A stretch of 32,931 bases of DNA from Bacillus hominis (GCF_018332515.1 NZ_BOQD01000014.1:1-32931), one strand, 5' to 3'; counted from the first letter of the stretch, positions 16,818 through 26,077 are shown. Notes: generated by a model from the letters alone, not told the origin. Numbers and translations are program-made.

Positions 16818-16884
16818 CTTTTTTGTATGAAGAAAGATGACCGTAATATGCCCCCTTCTTCATACTATACATATTCATATACTT

Positions 16885-17481
16885 TCATTTTGTTAACATA
16901 ATATTTTTACTGTATTCTGCAATAAGTGCCTGTGCATGAGCATTCCCTTGAATAATATCACGGAATTCTTTCAAAGAATACAAATGTGCAGCCCCTTTTC
17001 TTGCATGAATTCGTACTGGTACACCTTGTAAAGTATCATGAAACTGGAATGGACTATCTATCGGTTCAATTGGAAAACCGAGTGTAAGTAAATACATATA
17101 CATTCTTTTTGTAATTGCTGCAATATACCATTCGGCTTTCGTCTCTAACGCATGCATAAATAAAATAGCTGCCAGCCTTTTGAAATGTCCTCTCCCCCGA
17201 GACGTTTTCGCAATACTTAACTTTCCTATTTCATACACATTTTTCAAATCTTTCACTAAATCATTTTTAGAAAACGGATAGAAAAACTCAGAATTTGATT
17301 GTTCAGGTACTGTAAACTTAATACATTCTACTGTACCAATATGATGTTCATCTTCTATTAATAAAAATCGTGATGGATTTAAATTACGTTCTACAAACAT
17401 TAAGTTTCTTTCTTCACAAAAATCTCCCCACAGTTGCTCGAACCAAAAATGTTCTTCCTTCGTTTGAACACGCTGGAACAT
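16885..17481 (-). CDS. GNAT-fold acyltransferase, resembling FeeM/autoinducer synthases
   Basis: The protein has 199 residues from ATG 17479-17481 (AAAGGCGG upstream); an in-frame extension to 17529 lacks a site. The middle segment YEIGKLSIAKTSRGRGHFKRLAAIL matches the GNAT acyl-CoA region, and the preceding E-(I)-(G/S)-(K/R)-L pattern is that seen in FeeM-like N-acyl amino acid synthases and in LuxI-type synthases. A similar layout (N-terminal FERNLxxxRFLL-like strand, long insert before the core) supports membership in that branch, but the substrate is unknown. It lies alone between racA and the McrBC-like pair. Confidence 0.6.
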   Translation of the reverse strand: MFQRVQTKEEHFWFEQLWGDFCEERNLMFVERNLNPSRFLLIEDEHHIGTVECIKFTVPEQSNSEFFYPFSKNDLVKDLKNVYEIGKLSIAKTSRGRGHFKRLAAILFMHALETKAEWYIAAITKRMYMYLLTLGFPIEPIDSPFQFHDTLQGVPVRIHARKGAAHLYSLKEFRDIIQGNAHAQALIAEYSKNIMLTK

Positions 17482-17767
17482 ATTTAACCGCCTTTCCCAT
17501 CGCCACTCTGTTTTTGATAACGCTTTCACTTACTATCATATAAGAACAAATCTTCGTATGCAACTAAAAATATTTATGTCTTATTATATTCTGCAAATTG
17601 AATTAAATTCCTATTTCACACTCATTTCCCCCGCATGTACCATTTCTTACTTTCTTATACAATCATACATACAAAGAAAGTTAATTCCTCTAATGAAAGA
17701 TGTTTATTATTTCAAGTTCGATCCATTTTATGCTTCTTTCCTTATGGCATATAATTCTTCTTAACCT

Positions 17768-17798
17768 AAAGAAATCCTTCATTAAAAAGGATTTCTTT
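17768..17798 (-). terminator. Terminator of the McrBC-like pair
   Basis: AAAGAAATCCTT and AAGGATTTCTTT form a 12-base stem around a 7-base loop. The 3' arm abuts the stop codon of the nuclease-like gene. Confidence 0.75.
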
Positions 17799-19654
17799 TA
17801 CATTTTATTACTTTTTAACCATTTCTCAAAAATTTGTATCATCCCATGCTTCCCAGCCAACTTCTCTTCTCCTTGTTTCGTTTTATATGGATATAGTTGT
17901 AAAAACACTCCACAACCAGATTCAATTTTTTTACTATGCATATGGCTACCTGGATACACACAAATCACTTCATAAATCGCTCTTCGCTTAAATTTTTTTT
18001 TGCCATTCTGTTCTTCTACATACTTAATAGACCAGTATTTATACATTTGCTCAGTTGCTTTCGTATTACCGACAGGCTGAAAAATATTGTACATAGGGCT
18101 GTATTTCACTTCGATAATAATAGAAGATTTATATACATACTTCTCTTCTTCCTTTACATAACAATCTAAACGAATATCCGGCTTCTTTGTGTCCTCTCCG
18201 TTATAAAAATTACTTCCTTTGCTTAGTGCAATAAGGGGGTGTGTTTCAATTAAATCATTAAACGCGACGTGCACTTTTATATCATTTCGATGTAAAATCA
18301 CTGTCGTTCCATCTTGTAATCCATCTAAATAAAAATGTTCTTGTACTTGTTCACGGATAGGATTCTTATTTTCAAATCCGATTTGTTCTAATATAGAAAT
18401 AACGATAAAAAAAGCGTAATACTCATACACTAAAAACGTTGGTTTATATACGAATAATAAAGATGGAGATTGCTCCGTATGTTGCGGTAACAATTCTAAA
18501 TGGTGGATTATTTGTTGATGTGGTATAGATAAAGTGTTCGAATTAATGGTAGCTGTTTCAGAAATTCCCCTCCAAAATGGAGAATACAATAAATTTCGAA
18601 AGTATTGCACGCTTTCATATACGATATGAGCTAATATTTTATATTCTTGTATTTTCACAGAACTTTTCCGTAAATCTGCTTCTTTCAGTAAATGTAGATT
18701 TCTATACTTTTGTTTTTCCCTATCCGTTACGGATCCATTTCGTTCAATCGTTTTCATAATTGTTTTAACAGCTTGAAATTCGTCTGACTTTTTCTTCTTT
18801 TCTCCTTCTAGTATTTCAATAGTTTTACGTACAAAACTTTCTGCTTCAAGTAAATAATAATAGAATTGCATTGTTTTAAATTTAAGAAATGCATTTTCAA
18901 CACTATTTTTTTGCTCCTTAAATTTACGGTTGTAATATTTCGCATAAAGCTTTCTTTCTGTCATAATGGCAGTTTTTCTCGTCGTCTTCCGCTCTTTCGT
19001 TTCCCAATCATATTCGTGTACAAATTCCGCATTCGATTCTACTTTCTTAAAAATTTGTTTTATTCTTTTCATTTTTTGTGGCAACTTTCTTAACAATACC
19101 AAATAAGAAGAATCTTCAATATCGCTAAGTGCTGAGAAAGTTTTCTTGTAATAACCTCTATCTAAAATTAACTCGTTTAAAATTGACTTTACATAATCTT
19201 GAATCATTTCAAATTGATCATCAAAGAAGTTTTTAGGAACAACTTGAAACGCACCATAATAAGTTTTGTCTTCTATACGCACTTCAAAATGATATAAGCC
19301 ACAGCGCCACGGATAAAAAAATTCAGTTTTTCCATGTTCATACACTAATACTCTTTGTTTTTTTTCATTTAATTCATATTGTGACTCTTTTATATTCTTT
19401 TGTCCCTCATATACTTTATTCCATATGAATGTAATATCCATTGGATTTTGATAATGGAGATGCAATTTCAGTGGTTTTAATTCCTGTACTTTATAAATAC
19501 ATTGAACTAATGCTGTAGTAGACGTACAAAGCCGGTTTAAAAGGATAAAATCGCCTTTCCCCTCAGTACCAATGATTAGCTTCAATACAAACGGGAGCGT
19601 TTCTTTCGTATCGACGATTGCTGTTTCATAACGCTCCTCATTTTGCATAGCCAT
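17798..19654 (-). CDS. McrC-like DUF2357 / PD-(D/E)XK nuclease-type protein
   Basis: The protein has 618 residues. The N-terminal half (1-190) is beta-rich and typical of DUF2357; the middle (190-350) is Lys/Glu-rich and helical, probably coiled coil. The C-terminal part carries a PD-(D/E)XK nuclease core: D493 in KKPDIRLDCY and E515-x-K517 in SSIIIEVKYSP, followed by a helix with TKATEQMYKYW, as in McrC-type nucleases. The ATG overlaps the end of the upstream ATPase gene by 17 bases, so the two are translationally coupled. It would be the nucleolytic partner of that ATPase. Target (DNA or RNA, modified or not) is unknown. Confidence 0.75.
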   Translation of the reverse strand: MAMQNEERYETAIVDTKETLPFVLKLIIGTEGKGDFILLNRLCTSTTALVQCIYKVQELKPLKLHLHYQNPMDITFIWNKVYEGQKNIKESQYELNEKKQRVLVYEHGKTEFFYPWRCGLYHFEVRIEDKTYYGAFQVVPKNFFDDQFEMIQDYVKSILNELILDRGYYKKTFSALSDIEDSSYLVLLRKLPQKMKRIKQIFKKVESNAEFVHEYDWETKERKTTRKTAIMTERKLYAKYYNRKFKEQKNSVENAFLKFKTMQFYYYLLEAESFVRKTIEILEGEKKKKSDEFQAVKTIMKTIERNGSVTDREKQKYRNLHLLKEADLRKSSVKIQEYKILAHIVYESVQYFRNLLYSPFWRGISETATINSNTLSIPHQQIIHHLELLPQHTEQSPSLLFVYKPTFLVYEYYAFFIVISILEQIGFENKNPIREQVQEHFYLDGLQDGTTVILHRNDIKVHVAFNDLIETHPLIALSKGSNFYNGEDTKKPDIRLDCYVKEEEKYVYKSSIIIEVKYSPMYNIFQPVGNTKATEQMYKYWSIKYVEEQNGKKKFKRRAIYEVICVYPGSHMHSKKIESGCGVFLQLYPYKTKQGEEKLAGKHGMIQIFEKWLKSNKM

Positions 19655-21455
19655 ACAGCTCCAGTTCTCTACGCTTTTGTCTTATATAAGCTAAAGAATG
19701 TTCAAATGTAGATACACGATTTGCAAGCGGAGACTGTAAAAGTGGTATCAATGTTGCTCCCCTTTTTGCTTCTTCAGAAAGTAGAGATCCCACTGTCATT
19801 TCTGTCCCCCTTAATTTCGTTAATACACGTTGTTTTATTTGCAAATCAAAACCTTCTTCCCTGCTAATCATATAGGATTGATTATTTTGGAACGGTATAT
19901 TTTGCAAATACGTAGCGATGGCGCTTGCACATCGGAAAGAAATTCCTTTTGATATATCGTGTGATGATAATACATCATGTAACTTATCCAATAGCTCTAA
20001 TTCCTCTTCAGTAAACACTTCAATCATCTCTTTATTCCTAAACCAATTGAGTCGAAATTCTCCCGTTGTTACTTTCAGCGGGGGTTGCTGAACAACTTTC
20101 TCTTGTTCTATACTCATCTCGCAAAACGGAATTTTTTGTAATGTAATCAAATTTGTTCGATCTAATAATCGATCGGAAAGCTCTTTCGTCGTTTCATCAA
20201 AATTTACAGTGCCTACGAAAATAACATTCTCACCAATTTCCACTGAAGGTGGAATTGGATTTTCTATTTCTTGTACTTTCTCATACAAACTCAAAATACG
20301 ATTTTTCTTTTCAAGTTGAAGAACGGATAGAAACGGAGTAAACCAATGCTCAATATGTGACATGTTCATTTCATCGAACACAATTATATGCAATTGATTT
20401 GGGTTTTCTTTAGCCTTTAACAATGTCCGAACTAACTTCGTTTCACTTTCAATAAAATTACCATTCGGATGAAGGTAACCGAGAATATCATGTGGTTCTT
20501 GATACGATGGTGAAATCGGAATCCAAATTAATTCTTCACCATAACGTAATCCAAGTGCTTCTGCGTAAGCTTGCACAAAGCGTGATTTCCCAACACCTGG
20601 TATACCACCAACAATTGTTAACATATTGGTTTTAACACTAATGTGAAAATTATATATATCTGTATCATCCAAATATAGCCCTTTATTACGAACCATACTT
20701 TGTACATACTGCAAAAAAGAGGATTCACGCTCATCCCATTCCCAGTCCTCCTTTTGCATTTTAATATCTTCAACTTCAACTAACTTACCTTCTTCCACAA
20801 TTCGTTTATTTAGTTGGTCATACACATTTTCACTTACAAAATATAAATGATCATCTACTGCTATTTCTACCTGTTTCATCCAATCGTTTATTTCAATATA
20901 TTTGCATTCTTTTCTTTGCTCAAAATATGAGATTGAACTTATTGATGATTTTAACGATAAATTTCCATATAACCTTCCTTCATGCCACAATAATTCTGGA
21001 GGCTCAAAGTCTTTTGGTAATTTAGGCATAAGAAATGATAAGTAACCGTTGCTTAACTTCCGTTCCAAAGACGCTCTCTTTTTATAATTTGAGACCTTTG
21101 GTGAAGGAATCAATTTATATGAAGATGCTATTTCCCGAGGCTCTTCTGTACATATTAATTCCAGAAATAAATTTCCACGATCATAATAAAGACGAAACAT
21201 AACCAGTTGCTTTTCTAATTTACGCTTCTTTAAATCAGTAAAGATTTTTTCATTCTTTTTATTACTGCATAATCCTTCAAACAAATATTTTCCAGTCGGA
21301 AATAACTCTTGTAAAGTCAAAGGTATTGGAGAAAGACATTGTACAAAGAAATTTTCCCCATTCTTCTCTCCCTCAGCTTTTGCAAACCTCCCAATAAACC
21401 TCATATAATACATTCGCTTTATAAAACTCGGATGAAGAGCTTTATGTAATTTCAA
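19638..21455 (-). CDS. McrB-like AAA+ ATPase
   Basis: The protein has about 605 residues. The first 270 or so form a domain I do not recognise (no EVE, PUA or McrB-N signature seen). An AAA+ motor follows with Walker A GGIPGVGKS (286-294 counted from GTG 21464), Walker B HIIVFDEMN, a sensor segment VGTVNFDETTKELSDRLLDR that replaces the MNTADR motif of classic McrB, and a C-terminal helical lid. I prefer TTG 21453-21455, 5-6 bases after AGAAGGTGA, over GTG 21464. It is paired with the overlapping DUF2357 nuclease gene; together they resemble a type IV (McrBC-like) restriction module whose recognition domain is unknown. Confidence 0.72.
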   Translation of the reverse strand: MKLHKALHPSFIKRMYYMRFIGRFAKAEGEKNGENFFVQCLSPIPLTLQELFPTGKYLFEGLCSNKKNEKIFTDLKKRKLEKQLVMFRLYYDRGNLFLELICTEEPREIASSYKLIPSPKVSNYKKRASLERKLSNGYLSFLMPKLPKDFEPPELLWHEGRLYGNLSLKSSISSISYFEQRKECKYIEINDWMKQVEIAVDDHLYFVSENVYDQLNKRIVEEGKLVEVEDIKMQKEDWEWDERESSFLQYVQSMVRNKGLYLDDTDIYNFHISVKTNMLTIVGGIPGVGKSRFVQAYAEALGLRYGEELIWIPISPSYQEPHDILGYLHPNGNFIESETKLVRTLLKAKENPNQLHIIVFDEMNMSHIEHWFTPFLSVLQLEKKNRILSLYEKVQEIENPIPPSVEIGENVIFVGTVNFDETTKELSDRLLDRTNLITLQKIPFCEMSIEQEKVVQQPPLKVTTGEFRLNWFRNKEMIEVFTEEELELLDKLHDVLSSHDISKGISFRCASAIATYLQNIPFQNNQSYMISREEGFDLQIKQRVLTKLRGTEMTVGSLLSEEAKRGATLIPLLQSPLANRVSTFEHSLAYIRQKRRELELYGYAK

Positions 21456-21521
21456 CGTAGTCACCTTCTTTTTTCATACTATTCTTAGTGTATGAACTAT
21501 AATCTAAAACTAGAAATAAAA

Positions 21522-21544
21522 AACCTGACGTCATCCGTCAGGTT
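21522..21544 (-). terminator. Terminator between small gene and McrB-like gene
   Basis: AACCTGACG and CGTCAGGTT form a 9-base stem around a 5-base loop, with a T run on the minus strand. It ends the 86-residue gene, so the McrBC-like pair must have its own promoter in 21456-21521. Confidence 0.85.
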
Positions 21545-21561
21545 CAAAATTAAAATGTATA

Positions 21562-21822
21562 TTAATGAGAAGGAAATGCTTTTTTTTCTTGTAAAATGGC
21601 ATTATGAGCGATTTTCATTTTAGCAAGTACGTACCGCAATCGATCTTCGGCATTTTCATCTTTATTTTGTTGCAAACTCGCCAAATTCTCTACAGAACTC
21701 GCTAAATTTTCAATCACGCCTCGAAGTTCAGGATGATGATTAAAAAAAGATTCTTGTACTAATAATTTCCTTAAATCACTAGCTAAATCCATAATTCTAG
21801 ACAACTGTTCTTTTTCTTCCAT
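21562..21822 (-). CDS. Small helical protein of unknown function
   Basis: The protein has 86 residues from ATG 21820-21822, beginning MEEKEQLSRIMDL. AGGAGG is placed 7 bases before this ATG, while the in-frame ATG at 21826-21828 lies right behind the same AGGAGG and is less likely. The sequence is almost all predicted amphipathic helix (heptad-like LASDLRKLL and NLASSVENLASLQQ), without cysteine or signal peptide. I do not recognise the family. It has its own terminator. Confidence 0.6.
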   Translation of the reverse strand: MEEKEQLSRIMDLASDLRKLLVQESFFNHHPELRGVIENLASSVENLASLQQNKDENAEDRLRYVLAKMKIAHNAILQEKKAFPSH

Positions 21823-21872
21823 TTTCATCCCTCCTGAATATCTTATGTATTAAATATTCTCTAGACAAGGAA

Positions 21873-21900
21873 AAAAGCCCTTTAAATTAAAAGGGCTTTT
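21873..21900 (-). terminator. Terminator of the antiporter gene
   Basis: AAAAGCCCTTT and AAAGGGCTTTT form an 11-base stem around AAATTA, overlapping the stop codon of the antiporter gene. Confidence 0.85.
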
Positions 21901-23326
21901 ACATTTTTATATTTCCTGTCAGTAACATATAAAGTGATGTGATAGCTGCAATAACAATTGCCCACATCACATATCTCTCTATACCTACAAAACAACGATT
22001 CCCTTTTTCTTTTCTTGCAAACATGTACACGATAATCCCGATTCCATATACAATCGAAACAAGTAATAAATTCTTTAAACCCGCTGCATAAATTAACCAT
22101 ACAGAGTATACAGAAGCAATTAATGCTAACAATCCATTTTTTACTCTCGCAACTTTTAGCTCTTTCGTGATGACTAATTTCAATTGAAATAGCGCCGATA
22201 ATAAATACGGTAATAAAATTGATGTTGACGCAATAAAATACATAATTTGATATGTCGATTCTGAAAACAGAACGATTATAAATATAATTTGGGCAACGAT
22301 ATTTGAAATCCATAATGCCATATGCGGCGCTTGTTTCTTATTTGTTTTCGTAAAGACTTTCGGAAATACTCCATCTTTTCCTGCTACGTGAGAGATTTCA
22401 GAAACAAGTAAAAACCAGCCAATTAACGTACCTACTAGTGAAGCAACTAAACCGATGTTAATCGCAACTGCCCCCCATGGTCCAACAACATGTTCTAATA
22501 CATGTCCCATTGAAGGAGTTTCTAAAACCGAAAGTTCATTTCTCGTCATAGCTCCCATTGACAGAACAGAAATTAAAATATAAATAGACATAACTAAAAT
22601 CAGTCCAAGTACTGTCGCTTTTCCAACGTCTCTGCTATTTTTAGCTCTTCCTGATAATACAACTGCTCCTTCAACCCCAATGAACACCCAAAGAGTTACA
22701 AGCATTGTATTTTTCACTTGACCTAGTACAGAGGAAACTGAGATTGTTCCTTCGCCCCAAAAGTCATGTGTAAATGTATCCCAGCGAAACGCTGTTACCA
22801 TCACAACAATAAATAATAAGATTGGAACTAATTTCCCAATTGTTGCGATAACATTCATAATGGAAGCTTCACGAATTCCAAATAAAATAAGAAAATGAAG
22901 TGTCCATAATAAAAGAGAGGCACCAACGATAGACGCAATATTATTTCCTCCTTTAAAAATTGGGAAGAAATAACCTAATGTGCTAAACAACAACATAATT
23001 GTTGCGACATTTCCTAAAATTCCTGCCAGCCAGTACCCCCACGCACTGTTAAAACCAATATATTCACCGAAACCAGCTCGTGCATAACTATAAATTCCGC
23101 CCTCAAGCTCCGGTTTTTGTCTTGCTAACGTTTGATATACGAGCGCAAGTGGAATCATTCCCATCGCTGTAATACACCAACCAATTATTGTTGCACCACT
23201 ATTTGCTCCTACTGCTAAATCATGCGGTAAACTAAAAACACCGCCACCAACCATCGTTCCAACTACTAATGCGATTAACGGAAAAAACCCTAACTTCTTT
23301 TCTATTTGTACCACCCCATCTGTCAT
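21899..23326 (-). CDS. ArcD-type basic amino acid antiporter (APC family)
   Basis: A 475-residue membrane protein of about 12 transmembrane segments in the APC superfamily. The first helix carries the substrate motif VVGTMVGGGVFSLP. The similarity is to arginine/ornithine (ArcD) and lysine-type antiporters; the exact substrate cannot be told. No arcABC genes are in the window. ATG 23324-23326 has no clear ribosome binding site of its own; a short ORF with a good site overlaps its start (23328-23348), pointing to coupled translation. Confidence 0.85.
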   Translation of the reverse strand: MTDGVVQIEKKLGFFPLIALVVGTMVGGGVFSLPHDLAVGANSGATIIGWCITAMGMIPLALVYQTLARQKPELEGGIYSYARAGFGEYIGFNSAWGYWLAGILGNVATIMLLFSTLGYFFPIFKGGNNIASIVGASLLLWTLHFLILFGIREASIMNVIATIGKLVPILLFIVVMVTAFRWDTFTHDFWGEGTISVSSVLGQVKNTMLVTLWVFIGVEGAVVLSGRAKNSRDVGKATVLGLILVMSIYILISVLSMGAMTRNELSVLETPSMGHVLEHVVGPWGAVAINIGLVASLVGTLIGWFLLVSEISHVAGKDGVFPKVFTKTNKKQAPHMALWISNIVAQIIFIIVLFSESTYQIMYFIASTSILLPYLLSALFQLKLVITKELKVARVKNGLLALIASVYSVWLIYAAGLKNLLLVSIVYGIGIIVYMFARKEKGNRCFVGIERYVMWAIVIAAITSLYMLLTGNIKM

Positions 23327-23327
23327 T

Positions 23328-23348
23328 CTAGGTGTTATGTTCGTTCAA
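23328..23348 (-). promoter_or_regulatory. Possible 6-codon leader ORF coupled to the antiporter
   Basis: TTG AAC GAA CAT AAC ACC TAG (peptide MNEHNT) lies 9 bases after AAAAGGTGA. Its stop codon ends one base before the antiporter ATG and in another frame. Because the ATG itself has no ribosome binding site, ribosomes ending this ORF may restart on the antiporter gene. Confidence 0.4.
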
Positions 23349-23477
23349 CTATTAAAGTCACCTTTTCTCTAATAGATGTTTCTCTTATATTTTTTCAGGA
23401 AAACATTACTTATTCTAAAAGAAAATGAAGAAAAATGGAATACTTTTTTGAAAAAATGTATAAGTATGCACAAAAAA

Positions 23478-23501
23478 ACCGTTCATTTTGTAATGAACGG
23501 T
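23478..23501 (-). terminator. Terminator of the opuF-like operon
   Basis: ACCGTTCATT and AATGAACGGT enclose TTGT, with a T run on the minus strand, 38 bases after the permease/binding protein gene. Confidence 0.85.
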
Positions 23502-23538
23502 CATTCCAAACATATAAAATTGTATATTTCTTGTAAAA

Positions 23539-25050
23539 TTAACGAAGTAACTTCTCTTTTTGTAAAAATTGTTTTGCTACTTCTTCACTACTTTTCCCAT
23601 TCACATTTACTTCGTAATTCATTTTTCGCATTTCTTCATCTGTAATCTTTCCAGATAATTTATTCAATGTTTTTTCAAGCTCAGGATATTTCTGTAACGT
23701 CTCTTTTCTTAATAATGGTGCTCCTTGATAAGGAGGGAATAGTCCTTTATCATCTTTTAGCACTTTAAGTCCATATTGCTCCAATTCACTATCTGTTGAA
23801 TATGCATCGATTACGTTAACATCCCCCGATTGAATTGCGCTATAGCGTAGTTTCGGTTCCATCGTTTTAACATTTAAAAACTTATAGTTATATAATTTTT
23901 GCATACCTTTATAACCATCTTCACGATCAGCAAATTCTAATGTAAATCCTACCTTAGCTTCCTGTGCAATATTTCCTAAATCAGAAATTGTATTTATGTT
24001 ATTTTGATCTGCTATTTTTTTCGGCATGGCTAGTGCGTATGTATTGTTATACTCCATTGGCTTTAACATAACCATATTAAATTTCTTTTCCATTCCAACG
24101 CGAGCTTGTTCATATACTTCATCACGATTTGTACTTTTCGGTTCTTCTTTCACGAAAGTAGATAAAGCTGTTCCTGAAAATTCTGGGTATATATCTACTT
24201 CACCTGATTTTAACGCTTCAAATACAAATGCTGTTTTCCCAAGGCCCGGCTTTAATTCTACTTGTAAATCTGTATCCTGTTCAATAAGTTGCTTGTACAT
24301 TTGAATTAATATTTCTGGTTCAGATCCAAGTTTGCCAGCAATAACTATGTCTTTCTTTTGTGTATTCCAAAGAAATGGCGAAGCGATCATTACGACAACT
24401 ATACATATCGTTAATATAACGCGCTTATATGAGCGTTTTGGCCTCTCCAGCATGCGAAGTACTATATCAAAGAATAAAGCGAGTAACGCAGCTGGTACGG
24501 CCCCTAAAATGATAAGCGCATGATCATTCCGATCGATACCAAGTAGTATGAGCTTACCGAGCCCACCAGCGCCTATTAAAGCAGCTAATGTAGCCGTTCC
24601 AACAATTAATACCATCGCTGTACGAATACCAGCCATAATAATTGGCAATGCGAGAGGAAGCTCTACCTTCCATAATCTTCTCCAGCTATTCATTCCCATA
24701 GCTCTCGCCGCTTCTATAAGTGATTCATCTAATTCCCGTATTCCTGTATACGTATTTCGCAAAATAGGTAATAGTGCATACACAACTAATGCGATAATAG
24801 CTGGAAGTTTTCCAATTCCTACTAATGGAATTAAAAGTCCAAGTAATGCAAGTGATGGCACAGTCTGCATAACAGCAGAAGTCCCTATTATAAATTCAGC
24901 CATCCGTTCTTTTCTCGTTAATAGAATGCCAAGAGGCACCGCAATAATTACTGCAAAAAATAATGAAATAAGCGATATTTGTAAATGTTCACTTAATGCA
25001 CTTAGCAATTCTACTTTTCGTTCTTGAAACGTTTGAATAAAATCAGTCAC
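23539..25050 (-). CDS. opuFB: OpuF-like osmoprotectant permease fused to binding protein
   Basis: One 503-residue chain combines two ABC-transporter parts. Residues 1-205 are a permease with about five or six membrane segments and the EAA loop AARAMGMNSWRRLWKVELPLALP; residues about 215-235 form one more membrane helix, which anchors the OpuAC-type binding domain (about 232-503; KLGSEPEILIQMY, GEVDIYPEFSGTALS) outside the cell. This is the arrangement of OpuF systems for glycine betaine and related solutes; most Bacillus Opu systems use separate chains. GTG 25048-25050 follows the ATPase gene stop by 3 bases, so the two are coupled. Confidence 0.85.
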   Translation of the reverse strand: MTDFIQTFQERKVELLSALSEHLQISLISLFFAVIIAVPLGILLTRKERMAEFIIGTSAVMQTVPSLALLGLLIPLVGIGKLPAIIALVVYALLPILRNTYTGIRELDESLIEAARAMGMNSWRRLWKVELPLALPIIMAGIRTAMVLIVGTATLAALIGAGGLGKLILLGIDRNDHALIILGAVPAALLALFFDIVLRMLERPKRSYKRVILTICIVVVMIASPFLWNTQKKDIVIAGKLGSEPEILIQMYKQLIEQDTDLQVELKPGLGKTAFVFEALKSGEVDIYPEFSGTALSTFVKEEPKSTNRDEVYEQARVGMEKKFNMVMLKPMEYNNTYALAMPKKIADQNNINTISDLGNIAQEAKVGFTLEFADREDGYKGMQKLYNYKFLNVKTMEPKLRYSAIQSGDVNVIDAYSTDSELEQYGLKVLKDDKGLFPPYQGAPLLRKETLQKYPELEKTLNKLSGKITDEEMRKMNYEVNVNGKSSEEVAKQFLQKEKLLR

Positions 25051-25053
25051 TGT

Positions 25054-26001
25054 TTAGCCTCTCTCCTTCATTTGTTCAACAATGTAATTGACAATATGAC
25101 GACTTGTTAACGCTCCAACATATTGACCATTTTCTTCAACCGGCACTGACTCTTCAGTTTGTAAGCGGACTAGCGCTTCTTGTAAAGTCGAATGTAAAGA
25201 TAGAGCCTTCCCTTCTACTCGTATACCATTGTCTAGCGGCAATACCGCTTCTATACTCTTCCCCTCATACCAAGGTCGTCCACGATTTCCAATGAACTCC
25301 TCTACAAATTCATTTTTCGGATTATGTATAATACCTTCTGGTGTATCTAATTGAACAACTTTCCCTTCTTTCATTACACAAATGCGATCACCAAGTGATA
25401 AAGCCTCTTGCATATCATGTGTTACAAATACTATCGTTTTTTGAATTTTTTTTTGCAATTGCACTATATCCTGCTGGAGTTGTTCCCTACTTAATGGATC
25501 TAACGCACTAAATGGTTCATCCATAAGAACGATTTTCGGATTTGCAGCTAATGCCCTAACAACACCTACCCGTTGCTTCTGCCCTCCCGACAATTCATCT
25601 GGCATACGATCACGATATACATCTGGTTCTAATCCAACCATATGTAACAGTTCATCAACACGCTCTTGTATTTTCTTTTTGCTCCATTTTCTCATTTCAG
25701 GAACAACTGCAATATTTTCAGCAATTGTCATATGTGGAAACAATGCAATCTGCTGCAACACGTACCCTATATTCCAACGCAGTTCGTTTATGTTATATTC
25801 TTGAATATCTTTTCCATCAATCAAAATTGATCCTTCCGTTGTTTCAATTAAACGATTAATCATCTTCATTGTCGTTGTTTTCCCGCAACCACTCGGACCA
25901 ATGAGAACAAAAAATTCTCCTTTTTTAATTTCTAAATGCAATGAATCCACTGCTTTTGTGCCATCTTCATATGCTTTTGACACATGATTAAATTGAATCA
26001 C
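25054..26001 (-). CDS. opuFA: OpuF-like ABC transporter ATP-binding protein
   Basis: The ABC ATPase of the osmoprotectant importer: Walker A GPSGCGKTT, signature LSGGQKQRVGV, Walker B IVLMDEPFSALD, H-loop FVTHD. The C-terminal 70 or so residues are a CBS-like extension (QEALVRLQTEESVPV to ALTSRHIVNYIVEQ), as in OpuAA/OpuCA proteins, which often senses ionic strength or cyclic-di-AMP. I chose GTG 25999-26001, 8 bases after AAAGGAG and giving the common MIQFNHVSK start; ATG 26017-26019 (AAAGGA upstream) is also possible. A bcr1 repeat lies 77 bases upstream. Confidence 0.85.
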   Translation of the reverse strand: MIQFNHVSKAYEDGTKAVDSLHLEIKKGEFFVLIGPSGCGKTTTMKMINRLIETTEGSILIDGKDIQEYNINELRWNIGYVLQQIALFPHMTIAENIAVVPEMRKWSKKKIQERVDELLHMVGLEPDVYRDRMPDELSGGQKQRVGVVRALAANPKIVLMDEPFSALDPLSREQLQQDIVQLQKKIQKTIVFVTHDMQEALSLGDRICVMKEGKVVQLDTPEGIIHNPKNEFVEEFIGNRGRPWYEGKSIEAVLPLDNGIRVEGKALSLHSTLQEALVRLQTEESVPVEENGQYVGALTSRHIVNYIVEQMKERG

Positions 26002-26077
26002 AGACACAACTCCTTTCATGTTGTTTCCTTTATTTTGATGGAATATGGATTTCATTTCAAATGATACGCATTATTCT

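Noticed and set aside
21882-22313. 143-residue minus frame inside the antiporter gene
   Set aside because: Alternative frame of the same strand in a membrane protein gene; composition is Cys/Tyr/Ile-rich and no domain is seen.
24548-25027. 159-residue plus-strand frame opposite the opuF permease part
   Set aside because: Antisense shadow of a well-supported ABC permease; low-complexity Ser/Ile/Pro composition.
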